From Odobenus rosmarus divergens (Eukaryota; Chordata; Mammalia; Carnivora; Odobenidae), in NCBI RefSeq assembly GCF_000321225.1, contig NW_004450267.1, positions 6,095,839 through 6,159,838 on the forward strand: a DNA stretch of 64,000 nucleotides, in the 5' to 3' direction. The notes beneath the pieces were generated by a model. The model did not search any database and was not told the DNA's origin. It saw only the letters and a list, made by a program, of their open reading frames with translations. This document shows, piece after piece, positions 1 to 10,008 of this stretch. The first letter of the stretch is position 1; each line of letters begins with the position of its first letter. The position numbers and the translations under genes are program-made.

Positions 1-150
1 TTTTTTTAAATTCAATTAATTAACATATAATGTATTATTTGTTTCAGGGGTACAGGTCTGTGATTTGTCAGCCTTATATAATACCCAGTGCTCACTACAA
101 CACATACCCTCCCCAGTGTCCATCCTCCAGTTACCCCAAAACCTGGTCCT
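1..150 (-). mobile_element. L1 3'-end fragment
   Basis: The stretch reads as the complement of the carnivore L1 3' region, with the phrases TAATACCCAGTGCTCACTAC and CATCCTCCAGTTACCCC. The same phrases recur in the L1 piece at 53980-54220. The left end is cut by the window edge and the right end is approximate. Bases 151-402 show nothing I recognise. Confidence 0.75.
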
Positions 151-402
151 TTTTATTCCCAATTCCATACTTTATTACAGACTCTGTTATTTACATTTTA
201 AATTTCCATAATGGTTTTTCCTTTTGTTTTTAAACGTGGTAGATTTAACTGGATTTGTACAGTCATTTCTTTCATCACTCACCTATTTAATAAATGTCTA
301 AAAACTTATAACTATTCAGCAGTTCCATGTTAAAGCCAAGAAATGCAGGGATCTGTCAATTATGGGTTTGCCAATGATATAGTATCACAGTTTATTGTTT
401 TA

Positions 403-641
403 GAGCTGGAATTGACAAACGTTTATTGTAAAGAGAACGTAATTTTTTTTTAGAAAAATAGTAAATATTTTAAACTTGGGTCATGTGGTCTCTGTTGCAA
501 TTACTGAACTCTGCATTACAGTGTGGAAGCAGTTATAGACAATGTGTAAATTAATGGCAATGTTCCAATAAAACTTTATTTATAAAAACCTTCAGGTAGC
601 CTTCAGGATTTGGCCTGAGGGCTGTAGTTTACTGACCACCC
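403..641. mobile_element. MER20-like hAT-Charlie DNA transposon
   Basis: Matches MER20 along its length: a segment resembling TAGTAAATATTTTAGGC, then GTGGTCTCTGTTGCAA, CCAATAAAACTTTATTTA, and a terminal stretch like TAGTTTGCCGACCCC (here TAGTTTACTGACCACCCC). It is non-autonomous and has no reading frame. Bases 642-1154 beyond it show no feature I can name. Confidence 0.75.
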
Positions 642-1167
642 CCTTTTCTTTTTTTGACACTGATCACTTTGTTTTTCAAGGACTTTGAAGTATTCATAAA
701 TATAAAAAAAGTTCTCTTTTATTCTGTTTTACATTTTCTTTCTCTGCTTATATAATTAAGATTTTTCAAAACTGACATAAAATACCTATCTTTAAGGACT
801 GTGCTTTCAAAAAAGATGAAACTTACTTGTATTAAGTGTAAAGAGAACAAATTATTGCTAGGGCTTAAGTGCCTCATTCCTTTGTCCATTAGCTATTTAG
901 AGGTCATTTAATTCACCTTATACCTCTGCATGCTTATGCTCAATCTGAGACTAGATCAGCATGTTATGTATGGACCTCCAGGAGATAGCGTACGATGAAA
1001 GTACAAGAAAACTTTGCAAAAACTTTTTGCAGCACCCCAAAAAAGCCTTCATTAGATAAATCACTTGGCTTCATCTGGGAGGTGACTCCTATTTAGACTA
1101 CCAGTAAAGATGATTCTTCGTACCATTTCCTCTATATATTTAATTTAGATACTTTAGGCCCAGTTTT

Positions 1168-1368
1168 TTTTGTTTTTTTTTTTAAAGATTTTATTTATTT
1201 GACAGAGAGAGAGATAGGGAGAGCAGGAACACAAGCAGGGGGAGTGGGAGAGGGAGAAGCAGGCTTCCCACCAAGCAGGGAGCCCAATGTGGGGCTCGAT
1301 CCCAGGACCCTGGGATCATGAACTGAGCCGAAGACAGACGCTTAACGACTGAGCCACCCAGGCACCCC
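1168..1368 (-). mobile_element. SINEC element, full length
   Basis: Reverse-oriented SINE from a poly-T tail to GGCACCCC. It is flanked by the target duplication TAGGCCCAGTTT at 1155-1166 and again from 1369, so it is an L1-mobilised insertion. It lies 237 bp upstream of an LMLN exon, in the intron that enters the window. Confidence 0.95.
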
Positions 1369-1605
1369 TAGGCCCAGTTTTATCTCCTGTTTTTGATACA
1401 ATAATTTCCTCCAACTAAGTCCTTTATTGAGAACCCAGTTTGATTTTGGAGCCCATTTCTCTTGATTTTTTTTTAATGGAAAATTTCCATTAAACATTTT
1501 CTTTCTTTAAAGCAACTTTTAACCATAAGAATGGAATGCTTCAGCTTCTTGTTCTTTGAGCCAAAAGTCAGTTTTTTTTAAGAGAAATTCTCTGGTTTGC
1601 TTCAG

Positions 1606-1736
1606 ATCGTTTTAAAAACTATGGTGCTGAAAAGTATGGACCTCATTCAGTTTGTCTAATTCAGAAATCAGCATTTGTCATGGAAAAGTGTGAGAGGAAG
1701 CTGAGTTACCCAGACTGGGGGAGTGGATGTTATCAG
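1606..1736 (+). CDS. LMLN: LMLN exon (third from the end), leishmanolysin-like peptidase
   Basis: LMLN (invadolysin) is the animal member of the M8 zinc metallopeptidases, secreted or membrane-associated, with roles reported in cell migration and lipid-droplet biology. This exon encodes 43 codons of its cysteine-rich C-terminal region, including the runs [13 protein letters not shown] and [19 protein letters not shown], which I recognise as LMLN. It has three cysteines. The acceptor is a pyrimidine-rich tract ending TTTGCTTCAG; the donor is CAG|GTAAAC. The exon begins in phase 1 (AT completes a split codon) and ends in phase 0, which fits the next exon exactly. The HExxH zinc site is encoded upstream of the window. 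No ORF caller would report it because it has no start codon of its own. The identification is from memory of the protein; the splice logic is read directly. Confidence 0.93.
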
Positions 1737-2261
1737 GTAAACTATAAGATTGTTAATAATTATTATCAAATATTACATAATTTTATCTTGTTATCAATGG
1801 TTTTTATATTTTAAAATACATTTTATATTTTTATATAGTATACTGATTAATACTTTTATTTATTTATGTAAATATTAGTTTGGATGCTTATGCTTTGTGA
1901 AAATATCATTATTTCTTTGAGAGAAATTACCTTTCTCCATTTGTTTAAAAAATCATATAATTGTTATGTATCAGCAAGTTTTATAGTAATTTTACTTTGG
2001 GCATATATCCCAAGGAAATAATGGAATATATGTAATTTTGTTTTTGAACAAATATTACTTTGTAATGGAAAAAATTTGCAATTTTATTCATAAGATCTGA
2101 GGAAAGCATGGATTTAAGAATTAATAAATCAACCACAGATTAATAATAGGTTTTCTCCTTTATAATTTGAAATCCAAAGGTAGCAAACTACTTTTTTCTT
2201 AATTGTCTCATTGCACATCTGATTTTAAATGACTGCATCACCTTATTAAAAACTTATTAAG

Positions 2262-2466
2262 AGGGGCACCTGGGTGACTCAGTTGATTAAGCGTCTGCCC
2301 CGCTCAGGTCATGATCAAGTACCTGCATTGGGCTCCCTGCTCAGCAGGCTTCCTGCTGAGCAGGGAACCTGCTTCTCCGACTGCTGCTCCCCCTGCTGTG
2401 CTCTCACTCTGTCACTCTCTCTCCCCCCGTCAAATAAATAAATAAATAATATCTTAAAAAAAAAAA
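2262..2466 (+). mobile_element. SINEC element, full length, diverged
   Basis: The head is GGGGCACCTGGGTGACTCAG and the tail AAATAAATAAATAAATAATATC followed by A-rich sequence. The middle carries an imperfect palindrome around CTCAGCAGGCTTCCTGCTGAG. AAACTTA before and after suggests a short target duplication. Confidence 0.9.
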
Positions 2467-2948
2467 CAAACTTAAGATAGAGGCATTCTGTAACTTAGGA
2501 GCATCCAACTTAAAGAGTATTACGTACTCTACTAATGGATATCCGGGAGGAAAGTGTGATCCTGAGAATTGAAAAATAAGAATTCTTTGTACCATTTCAG
2601 CTGCAAGGTCTAAATGGACTTCTGTAGCTGGGAATTTAATTATTACTTTTAAAGTTACTTATAAAATTAACTTTTTTTGGTAACAGCTTTATTGAGATAT
2701 AATTCACATATTATCCAATTCAATTATCTTTGAAATCTTACAAAGACAATTCAAAATAAATACTTTGCAGCTATAATCTGACAGTTATAATCCAGCAACC
2801 ATTTTCTGATAAATTCCATTGCAGATTTATGTATTTATTAAATTCATAGTTTTGACCTGGTTGTAATCATAATACAAAATTTTGTTTTACTGCCTTCACT
2901 TAGTGTGGAGCAAAACACCTTTTCCAATAATAAAAATTATTCTTTTGT

Positions 2949-3048
2949 TTTGTTTTTTAAGTAAACTCTACCCACAATGTGGGGCTTGAACTCACAACCC
3001 TGAAATCAAGAGTTGCATGCTCTACTGACTGAGCCAACCAGGCGCCCC
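2949..3048 (-). mobile_element. Old SINEC element, head half only
   Basis: Runs from TTAAGTAAACTCTACCC through GTGGGGCTTGAACTCAC to GAGCCAACCAGGCGCCCC. This is the short older type without the CT-rich middle of younger copies. Confidence 0.85.
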
Positions 3049-3091
3049 AATAATTACTATTCTTTATGGCCATAAGACATTACATCTTTTT

Positions 3092-3300
3092 ATTTTTTAT
3101 TTTTATTTTTTTTAAAGATTTTATTTATTTATTTCACAAAGAGAGACAGCGAGAGAGGGAACACAAGCAGGGGGAGTGGGAGAGGGAGAAGCAGGCTCCC
3201 CGCTGAGCAGAGAGCCCGATGCGGGGCTCGATCCCAGGACCCTGGGATCACAACCTGAGCCGAAGGCAGACGCTTAACGACTGAGCCACCCAGGCACCCC
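3092..3300 (-). mobile_element. SINEC element, full length
   Basis: Poly-T tail to CAGGCACCCC. The 17-base target duplication AGACATTACATCTTTTT sits at 3075-3091 and 3301-3317, identical on both sides. Confidence 0.96.
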
Positions 3301-3569
3301 AGACATTACATCTTTTTAAAGTACCATAATTAAGGAAGTCATTTCCTGTTATATATTGCTTTAATTTTCACTTTTCATGATAAAAATATGCTTTCATAAG
3401 CACATTTATGTAAGATGTAAAATGTAAATGTGTAAAAAGCACATTTACATAAGCACATTTACAAAAAAAATATTGTTTGAAATAAATTCCCTTAAGTGAA
3501 AATGTTAAAAGGGATAAAGCTAGAATAGTGGCAACTATAATACAAAGATAACCTCTTCAGGCTATTTTA

Positions 3570-3691
3570 TTTTAGTATATTTTTTATTTATTAAGTAAGC
3601 TCTACACCCAATGTGGGGCTTGAACTCATGATCTCTAGATCTCTAGATCAGGAGTCACATGCTCTACTGATTGAGCCAGTTAGGCATCCTA
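3570..3691 (-). mobile_element. Old short SINEC element
   Basis: Older subtype with AAGTAAGCTCTACACCC and GTGGGGCTTGAACTCATG. Target duplication TCTTCAGGCTATTTTA at 3554-3569 and from 3692. It contains a small duplication, ATCTCTAG ATCTCTAG. Confidence 0.9.
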
Positions 3692-4281
3692 TCTTCAGGC
3701 TATTTTAAAAGTCTCTCAACATCACAGCACACAAAGGGATTATGCAGATTTGCAATGCCATCTACAAGGATTGAATGAATGTACTTGGCTTCCCTGTACT
3801 TAGAGTTGTCAGTTAATTTTGTTAATTTAATATTAACCACCATTTATGTGGGAAAATGTATGTAATCTCCAAACACTTTACAGGGATTAGCTGTTTTGTT
3901 TTTTGTTGTTTGTTTTATTTATTTTGATAGAAAGGCTGCAAGAATGGTACAAAATTTTTTGAGTCATTTAAGTGCAAATTGCTGACATGCTTCACCCTCT
4001 TCCCCAAGTACTTTGTGTATTATACTCAGGGACATCCCCCTACCTATATTAACTTAATGTTAGCCAATTTAGTCAACTACCTTTACTAGATTTGGTTCTG
4101 GGCAACTTTTGGTTATTTCTAAAAATTACATTAACTTGCTAAGTAAAAATTTGCCACCATCAGACATATTCAGAACCATGTACTTGGTTTGAAGTTAGGC
4201 CCAGGAGAGAAGTTCCAGAAATATATAAAGTGAAACAGCATATTTGAAATTAATGTGAAGTCTTTTTAGAAAACAACTTTG

Positions 4282-4354
4282 AGGGATGCCTGCGTGGCTC
4301 AGTCACTTAAGAGTCTGCCCACCCCAAATAAATAAAATCTTTTTTAAAAAAAGT
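4282..4354 (+). mobile_element. SINEC element with large internal deletion
   Basis: The head (GCCTGCGTGGCTCAGTCACTTAA) runs to GAGTCTGCCC, then jumps directly to the tail ACCCCAAATAAATAAAATC. About 120 bases of the usual body are missing while both ends survive. Confidence 0.85.
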
Positions 4355-4524
4355 TAGCTTTAATGTGTTTGCTTTTTAAGATTGACTTGATTAGCTACCG
4401 CTTGCAGTTAAGATGTGAGTCCTACTTTTAAAGATGTTACCAGTCCATGTAAAATCACTAGGACCTTTTTTATACCTGAGCAGAGGATCTGTGATAGTGA
4501 AAAAGAATTAAAAACTTTTACTAT

Positions 4525-4720
4525 GGGGGCGCCTGGGTGGCTTAGTCATTTAGCATCTGCCTTTGGCTCAGGTCATGATCCCAGGGTCCTGGGATCGAGC
4601 CCCTCATTGGGCTCCCTGCTCAGCGGGGAGTCTGCTTCTCCCTCTCCCACTCCCCCTGCTTGTGTCCCCTCTCTCGCTGTGTTTCTCTCTGTCAAATAAA
4701 TAAATAAAATCTTTAAAAAG
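4525..4720 (+). mobile_element. SINEC element, full length
   Basis: Complete young-type copy with CTGGGATCGAGCCCC, CAGCGGGGAGTCTGCTTCTC and an AAATAAATAAATAAAATC tail. Imperfect flanking copies (AAACTTTTACTATG / AGACTTTCACTATG) suggest a target duplication. Confidence 0.93.
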
Positions 4721-4885
4721 ATGTACATAAAAAATGTACATAGTGAAAAGACTTTCACTATGTACATTTCTGTGCTGTAATACTTTTTTTTACAATAAGC
4801 ATATATTATTTTTATAATTTAAAATAACTAATAAAAATTTGTTTTATAAAATTTGTAACTTGAGAAAGTGACACGAGTAATGGCT

Positions 4886-5086
4886 TTTTTTTTTTTTTTA
4901 AAGATTTTATTTATTTATTTGAGAGAGAGAATGAGAGATAGACAGCACGAGAGGGAAGAGGGTCAGAGGGAGAAGCAGACTCACTGCTGAGCAGGGAGCC
5001 CGATGCGGGACTCGATCCCGGGACTCCAGGATCATGACCCGAGCCGAAGGCAGTCGCTTAACCGACTGAGCCACCCAGGCGCCCCC
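4886..5086 (-). mobile_element. SINEC element, full length, first of a nested pair
   Basis: Poly-T tail to GAGCCACCCAGGCGCCCCC. It abuts the next SINE with no host DNA between; the target duplication surrounds the pair rather than this copy. Confidence 0.93.
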
Positions 5087-5198
5087 TTTTTTTTTTTTTT
5101 TAAGATTTTTAAGTCCCAATACAGGGCTCTATCCCAGGACTCTGGGATCATGCCCCAAGCCAAAGGCACACTTAACGACTGAGCCACCCAGGTGCCCC
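5087..5198 (-). mobile_element. SINEC element, middle deleted, second of a nested pair
   Basis: Poly-T, AAGATTTTTAAGTCCC, then directly the head half ending CCACCCAGGTGCCCC. The duplication ACGAGTAATGGCT at 4873-4885 recurs at 5199-5211 and encloses both elements. Confidence 0.9.
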
Positions 5199-5271
5199 AC
5201 GAGTAATGGCTCTTTGACAAAGGTTTAAGCTGAAGTATAATGAGGATACTATAATCTACAGAAGTGTTGTT

Positions 5272-5413
5272 CTTTTTTTTAAAGATTTTATTATTATTAT
5301 TATTTTTAAAGTTTTATTTATTTAAGTAATCTCTTCACCCAACGTGGGGCTCGAACTCAGGACCCTGAGATCAAGAGTTGTGTGCTCTTCTGACTGAGCC
5401 AGCCAGGTGCCCC
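5272..5413 (-). mobile_element. Old short SINEC element inside SINE tail sequence
   Basis: Contains AAGTAATCTCTTCACCC, ACGTGGGGCTCGAACTCAG and GAGCCAGCCAGGTGCCCC. It is preceded by AAAGATTTTATTATTATT and followed by TAAGATTTTATTTTTTTA, so it appears to sit within the tail of the next SINE. Confidence 0.8.
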
Positions 5414-5593
5414 TAAGATTTTATTTTTTTATTTTTTTATTTATTTTTATTTTTTTTAAGATTTTATTTATTTATTTGAGAGAGAGAGAGCGAGAGCAGG
5501 AACACAAGCAGGGGGAGTGGGAGAGGGAGAAGCAGGCTTCCTGCTGAGCAGGGAGCCTGATGCAGGGCTTGATCCCAGGACCCTGGGATCATG
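5414..5593 (-). mobile_element. SINEC element cut by assembly gap
   Basis: Tail and body read normally up to CCTGGGATCATG, then the sequence becomes N. About 55 bases of the head should lie inside the gap. Confidence 0.92.
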
Positions 5594-6123
5594 NNNNNNN
5601 NNNNNNNNNNNNNNNNNNNNNNNNNNNNNNNNNNNNNNNNNNNNNNNNNNNNNNNNNNNNNNNNNNNNNNNNNNNNNNNNNNNNNNNNNNNNNNNNNNNN
5701 NNNNNNNNNNNNNNNNNNNNNNNNNNNNNNNNNNNNNNNNNNNNNNNNNNNNNNNNNNNNNNNNNNNNNNNNNNNNNNNNNNNNNNNNNNNNNNNNNNNN
5801 NNNNNNNNNNNNNNNNNNNNNNNNNNNNNNNNNNNNNNNNNNNNNNNNNNNNNNNNNNNNNNNNNNNNNNNNNNNNNNNNNNNNNNNNNNNNNNNNNNNN
5901 NNNNNNNNNNNNNNNNNNNNNNNNNNNNNNNNNNNNNNNNNNNNNNNNNNNNNNNNNNNNNNNNNNNNNNNNNNNNNNNNNNNNNNNNNNNNNNNNNNNN
6001 NNNNNNNNNNNNNNNNNNNNNNNNNNNNNNNNNNNNNNNNNNNNNNNNNNNNNNNNNNNNNNNNNNNNNNNNNNNNNNNNNNNNNNNNNNNNNNNNNNNN
6101 NNNNNNNNNNNNNNNNNNNNNNN
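5594..6123. other. Assembly gap (530 N)
   Basis: Unbroken run of N. The reading frames that appear to cross it are meaningless. The flanks are two SINE parts in opposite orientation, a layout that commonly defeats short-read assembly, so the real size may differ from 530. Confidence 0.99.
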
Positions 6124-6206
6124 CTTCTCCCTCTGACCCTCTTCCCTCTCGTGCTCTCTATCTCTCATTCTCTCTCTCTCAAATAAATAAATAAAATCTT
6201 TAAAAA
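6124..6206 (+). mobile_element. SINEC element, 3' half, cut by assembly gap
   Basis: Begins within the CT-rich middle and ends AAATAAATAAATAAAATC with a short A tail and (TA)n. Its head lies in the gap. Bases 6207-6365 lead to the exon acceptor. Confidence 0.9.
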
Positions 6207-6365
6207 TATATATATATATGAGATTAAAGATATGCCTACATCCCAAATTGTGTTTTATGGTCAGTATTTTTAGTAAATTCTAATGTATTTTCCTGTAGTT
6301 TACAATGGCTCATATATCATATATGAGAATCTTATTGATCTGATTTTTTTTCTTCCTATTTGAAG

Positions 6366-6576
6366 GTTTCTTGTTCTCCTCAAGGTCTGACAGTTTGGGT
6401 TCAGAACACTTCATATTTGTGTAGTCGAGCTGGGCAGGTCCTCCCCGTCAGTATTCAGATGAATGGCTGGATTCATGATGGTAACCTGCTCTGCCCATCA
6501 TGTTGGGACTTCTGTGAGCCCTGTCCTCCAGAAACCGATCCTCCAGCTACTAACTTGACCCGAGCTCTACCACTAG
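6366..6576 (+). CDS. LMLN: LMLN penultimate coding exon
   Basis: Seventy codons plus one base. It reads directly on from the exon at 1606-1736 (TAT CAG | GTT TCT TGT). The protein includes [38 protein letters not shown] and [19 protein letters not shown], which I recognise as LMLN. It has seven cysteines, at residues 3, 19, 43, 46, 50 and 53 in the conserved part plus spacing [11 protein letters not shown], and N-glycosylation sequons at N14 (NTS) and N63 (NLT). The acceptor follows a T/C-rich tract ending TATTTGAAG. A second AG at 6382-6383 also looks usable, but using it would drop six residues. The donor TAG|GTGAGT is near-perfect consensus. The exon ends in phase 1, one base into an aspartate codon finished at 16126. 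Confidence 0.95.
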
Positions 6577-8426
6577 GTGAGTAGTCTCTGTGGTTGGAGT
6601 AAAGACAAGGACTTTTCTTATATAATGTTGGAAATTCCCTTCAAGGAAACTCTAAAACAGGTGGAGCATCTTCTCTTCTAATTGCAATTTTATGGGAAAG
6701 CCTCCTTCCCACCATTGTTAGAAACTGAAGGTGAGTAAACATTATACTTCCATTCAGTAAGAGCAAGGATAAGGAACCTTTCTAAAGACCCTCTGATTTG
6801 GGAAAAAAAAAAGAAATTAAGTGTAAACAAACTTTTGCTCATTAAACACAAAAAGCAGTTAAATGTATTTCAGTTATACAGGCATACCTCATTTTATTCT
6901 GCTTTACTTTATTGCACTTCACAGATACTGCATTTTTTACAAATGCACGGCTTGTGCCAACTGTCAGCCACTCTGCCAGCACCACTTTTCCAACAGCACT
7001 GGCTCAGTTCATGTCTCTTTGTCACACTTTGATAATTCTCACAATATTTTAAACTTTTTAATTATTATTATATTTGTTACGGTGATCTGTGATCAGTGAT
7101 CTTTGATTTTACTATTGTAATTTTGTTGTTTTGGGGCACCAGGAACCACACTCACTAGAAAGTGAACTTAATTGATAATTGTGTGTGTTCTGACTGCTCC
7201 ACCAACCAACCATCCCATTTCCCTCCTCTTCCTCGGGCCTCCCTATTCCCTGAAACACAACAATATTGAAATTAGGCCAATTAACCCTACCATGTCCTCT
7301 AAGCATTCGAGTAGAAGAAAGAGTCACACGTCTGTCACTGTAAATCGAAAGCTAGAAACGATTCAGCTTCGTGAAGAAAGCATATCAGAAGCTGGTTGTG
7401 TCAGTTAGCCAAGTTGTGAATGCAAAGGAAAAGTTCTTGAAGAAAATGAAAAGTGATATTACAGTGAATACACAAATGATTAAAAAAAAAAAAGTGAAAC
7501 ATCGTTATCGCTGATATGGAGAAAGTCTGGGTGGTCTGGATAAAAGTTCAAACCAGACACAACATTCTCTTAAGCCAAAGCCTAATCCAGAGCAAGGCCC
7601 CAACTCTCTTCACTTATGTGAAGGCTGAGAGAGGTAAAGAAGCTGCAGAAGAGAAGTCAGAAGCTAGCAGAGGTTGGTTCATGAGGTTTAGGGAAAGAAG
7701 ACGTCTCCACAACGTACAAGTGTAAGGGGAAGCAGCAGGTGCTGTTGCATTAGCTGCAGCAAGGTCTCCAGAACATCTAGCTCAGATAAACAGTGGAAGT
7801 GGCTACACTAAACAACAGATTTGCAATGTAGATGAAGCTTCTGTTGGAAGATGCCATTGAGCTAGCATTCATAGCTAGAGAAAAGTCAATACCTGGTTTC
7901 ACATCTTCCAAAGGCAGGCCAACTCTCTTGTTAGGGGCTAATGCAGCTGGTGACTTGAAGTTGAAGCCTGTGCTCATTTACCATCCTGAAAATCCTAGGG
8001 CCCTTAAGAATTACACCAAATCTACTCTGCCTTTGTTCTGTAGGTGGAACAACAAAGCCTGGATGACAGCATATCTGTTTGCAGCATGGTTTACTATTTT
8101 AAGCCCAGCGTTGAGACTTACTTCTCAGGAAAAAAATGATTCCTTTTAAAATTACTGCTCGTTGTGAATCCATCTGGTTATCCAAGAGCTCCAGTAGAAA
8201 TGAACAATGAGATTCATGTTGTTTTCATACCTGCTAATACAGCATCCATTCTGCAGCCCACAAATCAAGGAGTAATTTTGACTTTTGAGTCTTATTATTT
8301 AAGAACTCTATTTTATAAGGCTGTATCTGCCATAGATAGTGACTCTCTGGTGGATTCAAGCAAAGTAAATTGAAAACCTTCTCACAAGGATTCACCATTC
8401 TAGATGTCATTAAGAACATTCCTGTT

Positions 8427-8650
8427 CCAGGAGCCTGAGTGGCTCAGTCAGTTAAGTGTCTGCCTTTGGCTCAGGTCATGATCCCAGGATCCCGGGATCA
8501 AGTTCTGCATCGGACTCCCTGCTCAGTGGGGAATCTGCTCCTCCTTCTACCCCTCCCCCCTGCTTGTGCTCTCTCTCTCTCTCATGCTCTCTCTCATTCT
8601 CTCATGCTCTCTCTCTTTCTCTCTCAAATAAATAAAGAAAATCTTAAAAG
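8427..8650 (+). mobile_element. SINEC element inside Tigger1, first of a tandem pair
   Basis: Head CAGGAGCCTGAGTGGCTCAG, long (CTCT)n middle with ATGCTCTCTCTCA repeats, tail AAATAAATAAAGAAAATC. ATTCCTGTT at 8418-8426 precedes it and ATTCGTGTT at 8845-8853 follows the next SINE, so the pair shares outer flanks. Confidence 0.93.
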
Positions 8651-8844
8651 GGGGGGGTGCCTGGGTGGCTCTGTCAGTTAAGCATCTGCCTTCTGCTCAG
8701 GTGTAATCTCAGGGTCTTGGGATCAGGCCCCGCTTCCAGCTCTCTGCTCAGTGGGGAGTCTGCTTCTCCCTCTCCCTCTGTGCTCATGTGCTTTCTCGAT
8801 CTCTTACTCTCTCTCAAATAAATAAGTAAATCTTTAAAAAAAAA
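8651..8844 (+). mobile_element. SINEC element inside Tigger1, second of a tandem pair
   Basis: Starts in a G run (GGGGTGCCTGGGTGGCTCTG) directly after the A tail of the previous SINE and ends AAATAAATAAGTAAATC plus A's. There is no host DNA between the two. Confidence 0.93.
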
Positions 8845-9804
8845 ATTCGTGTTTCATGGGAAGAAGTCAAAATACCCACATTCACAGGAGTTTGGAAGAA
8901 GTTGATTCCAACCCTCATGAATGACTTTGAGGGTCCAAGAATCCAGGAGAGGAAGTGAGTACAGATGTGGGGGAAACAGCAAGAGAACTAGAATTAGAAG
9001 TGGAGCCTGAAGATGTGGCTGAATTGCTGCAATCTCCTGATAAAACTTGAATGGATGAGGAGTTGCTTCTTATGGATGAGCAAAGAAAGTGGTTTCTTGA
9101 GATAGAAACTACTCCTGGTGCAGATGCTGTGAAGACTGTTGAAAGGACAACGGATTTAGAGTATGACATTAAACTTAGTTGATAAAGCAGCAACAGGGTT
9201 TGAGAGAATTGATTCCAATTTTGAAAGAAGTTTTACTGTGGGTAAAATGCTATCAAACAGCATCACATGCTACAGAGAAATCATTTGTGAGAGGAAGAGT
9301 CAATCGATGTGACAAACTTCATTGTTGTCTTATTTTAAGAAATTGCCACAACCAGCCCCGACCTTCAACAGCCACTACCACAACTAGTCAGCAACCATCA
9401 ACATCGAGGCAAGACCCTCCACCGGCAAAAAAGATTATAACTTGCAGAAAGTTCAGATGATGGTTAGCATTTTTGAACAACAAAGTACTTTTAAATTAAG
9501 GTTTGTACATTTTTTAGACATATACTATTGCACAGTTAATAGACTGCGGTACACTGTAAATACAACTTTTAAATGCACCAAGAAACAAAAAAATTCATTT
9601 GACTTGTTTTATTGCAATATTTGCCTATTTAGTGGTTTGGAACTGAACCTGCACGATCTCCAAGGAACGCCTGTGTTACGAGTAGGTGAGGTAAAAGAAA
9701 AGGAAGGACACTGGACAAGATGCTTAAAGAAGGGATTGATGTACCCACAAAGAAGAGAAAGGTGCAAGGACACATAAATATGCACAAAGCAAGATAGAAA
9801 GATG

Positions 9805-10008
9805 GGGGGCGCCTGGGTGGCTCAGTCGTTAAGCGTCTGCCTTCTGCTCAGGTCATGGTCCCAGGGTCCTGGGATCGAGCCCCACATCGGGCTCCCTGCT
9901 CGGCAGGAAGCCTGCTTCTCCCTCTCCCACTCCCCCTGCTTGAGTTCCCTCTCTCACTGTGTCTCTCTCTGTCAAATAAATAAATAAAAATCTTAAAAAA
10001 AAAAAAAA
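9805..10008 (+). mobile_element. SINEC element, full length
   Basis: Complete young copy. AGATAGAAAGATGGG occurs at 9792-9806 and again at 10009-10023 as the target duplication. Confidence 0.96.

Larger units (their letters stand above)
1737..6365 (+). other. LMLN: LMLN intron (4,629 bp)
   Basis: Bounded by GTAAAC and TATTTGAAG. It is AT-rich between repeats. The stretches 1737-2261, 2467-2948, 3301-3569, 3692-4281 and 6207-6365 show no coding pattern or repeat I can name. It contains ten SINE copies or parts and the assembly gap, so its true length is uncertain. Confidence 0.9.
6879..9673 (+). mobile_element. Tigger1 (pogo-type) DNA transposon, nearly full length, inactive
   Basis: Opens CAGGCATACCTCATTTTATT after a TA and closes CCAAGGAACGCCTG, an imperfect inverted terminal repeat; the closing TA is now TG. 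The whole transposase region is present in order: a start region (CCTCTAAGCATTCGAG), a DNA-binding part, then the DDE part with [19 protein letters not shown] and WNNKAWMTA around 7832-8110. The frame is broken by many small indels and stops, and two SINEs interrupt it at 8427-8844. Removing them leaves about 2.4 kb, the usual Tigger1 length. It is an old insertion in the same orientation as LMLN. Confidence 0.95.

Noticed and set aside
5464..6246. 260-residue and other long frames across 5464-6246
   Set aside because: They consist mostly of N translated as unknown residues; the ends are SINE sequence.
6384..6576. Alternative acceptor at 6382-6383 for the LMLN exon
   Set aside because: Using 6366 continues the frame exactly from CAG at 1736 and keeps the cysteine in VSCSPQ; the later AG would drop six residues. 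It could still be a minor splice form.
7832..8149. 105-residue frame with transposase similarity
   Set aside because: It is part of the decayed Tigger1 transposase, covered there, and not a separate gene.
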